Shown one piece after another: positions 63,913 through 64,000 of a stretch of DNA of 64,000 nucleotides. Position 1 is the first letter of the stretch, and the number at the start of each line of letters is the position of its first letter. The notes below the pieces were generated by a model. That model was not told where the DNA came from. It saw nothing but the letters and a program-made list of their open reading frames with translations, and searched no databases. Source of the DNA: Planctomycetota bacterium (GTDB lineage: Bacteria > Planctomycetota > Planctomycetia > Pirellulales > Lacipirellulaceae); NCBI GenBank assembly GCA_029781135.1, contig JAKOXH010000006.1:212830-276829 (forward strand), in the 5' to 3' direction. A program made the position numbers and the translations under genes.

Positions 63913-64000
63913 ATGCAACCCAAGTCACGTTCTCCGCAGATTGAATTGTTTGGTGCTCGCTTGAGCGAACTGTTGAATCCGGAGCATCCGCTGTACGTGC
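63812..64000 (+). mobile_element. Left end of an IS5-like insertion sequence (cut by window edge)
   Basis: The region from about CCTGAAAAACTGCGTTGTG runs into the transposase start and lacks the repeat density of the flank. The terminal inverted repeat cannot be confirmed because the other end is outside the window. Confidence 0.45.
63913..64000 (+). CDS. Transposase N-terminus, IS5/IS1182-like (partial)
   Basis: 29 codons are visible, beginning MQPKSRSPQIELFGARLSEL and followed by LNPEHPLYV. Transposases of the IS5/IS1182 group usually begin in this manner (an R/K-rich start, DLF, then a LxxxINxxHxL segment). The gene runs off the end of the window, so the DDE domain cannot be checked. It may be intact. 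Confidence 0.6.
   Translation, partial: MQPKSRSPQIELFGARLSELLNPEHPLYV

Overview
The window looks like a chromosomal segment of a planctomycete, most likely of the Pirellulales type. The indications are an N-methylated DUF1559 prepilin-like protein, GC-rich codon use with a primary sigma factor carrying a long acidic N-terminus, cytosolic Hanks-type kinase, PQQ-free carbohydrate enzymes, a planctomycete-style type III polyketide gene set, and a very high load of short interspersed inverted repeats. This assignment rests on recalled family traits, not on a search. No rRNA, tRNA or CRISPR array was recognised.

Region 1 (1-20.3 kb) is housekeeping and central metabolism: a DUF190-Clp_N fusion, an HNH nuclease, an enoyl-CoA hydratase, the primary sigma factor, a glycolate-oxidase-type operon (glcD-glcE-glcF), a Ser/Thr kinase, a ThiF/MoeB E1-like enzyme, a short GH2-like beta-sandwich protein, uvrA, a small membrane protein, a cupin and ligA.

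Region 2 (20.3-32.7 kb) holds a secreted Gly/Ala-rich protein apparently split by a frameshift, an APC permease, an HPS/KGPDC-like decarboxylase next to a TIM-barrel sugar isomerase, a PhoPQ-activated (PqaA) type exported protein, a DUF1559-BlaI-M56 peptidase operon, and a MacB-like ABC exporter with two permeases flanking one ATPase.

Region 3 (32.8-38.6 kb) is a type III polyketide cluster. A class I methyltransferase, an FAD oxidoreductase and a chalcone-synthase-like PKS are tightly coupled (ATGA overlaps). They converge on a second SAM methyltransferase and an ICMT-like membrane methyltransferase, with a YceI-like lipid-binding protein beside them. An alkylresorcinol or alkylpyrone/quinone-like lipid is the likely product.

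Region 4 (38.8-61.5 kb) is a 23-kb hydrogen-metabolism island, all on the minus strand. Read in transcription order it contains pyruvate:ferredoxin oxidoreductase, a dihydroorotate-dehydrogenase-like protein, a hydrogenase protease, a chimeric HypA, a lone cyclic-nucleotide-binding domain and a group 3b NADP-type [NiFe]-hydrogenase (hydBGDA). A small unknown gene coupled to hydA follows. Then come a group 3d NAD-linked [NiFe]-hydrogenase (hoxEFUYH), its protease, and hypA-hypB-hypF-hypC-hypD-hypE. Together these could link pyruvate oxidation, NAD(P)H and H2 during fermentative or microoxic life.

Region 5 (61.7-64 kb) carries an antitoxin/VapC pair, a small unknown protein, repeat-derived noncoding DNA and the start of an IS5-like transposase that runs off the edge.

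The most unusual property is the repeat load. At least ten families of short hairpin-forming elements sit between genes, and several have entered genes in frame (UvrA, GlcE, PFOR, LigA, and a HypA whose whole middle is repeat sequence). A separate 28-40 bp element, CGTTTAGCCGCGACGCG followed by GCGGAGCG, occurs nine times. Every copy found is on the plus strand whatever the direction of the neighbouring genes, and nearly all are intergenic.
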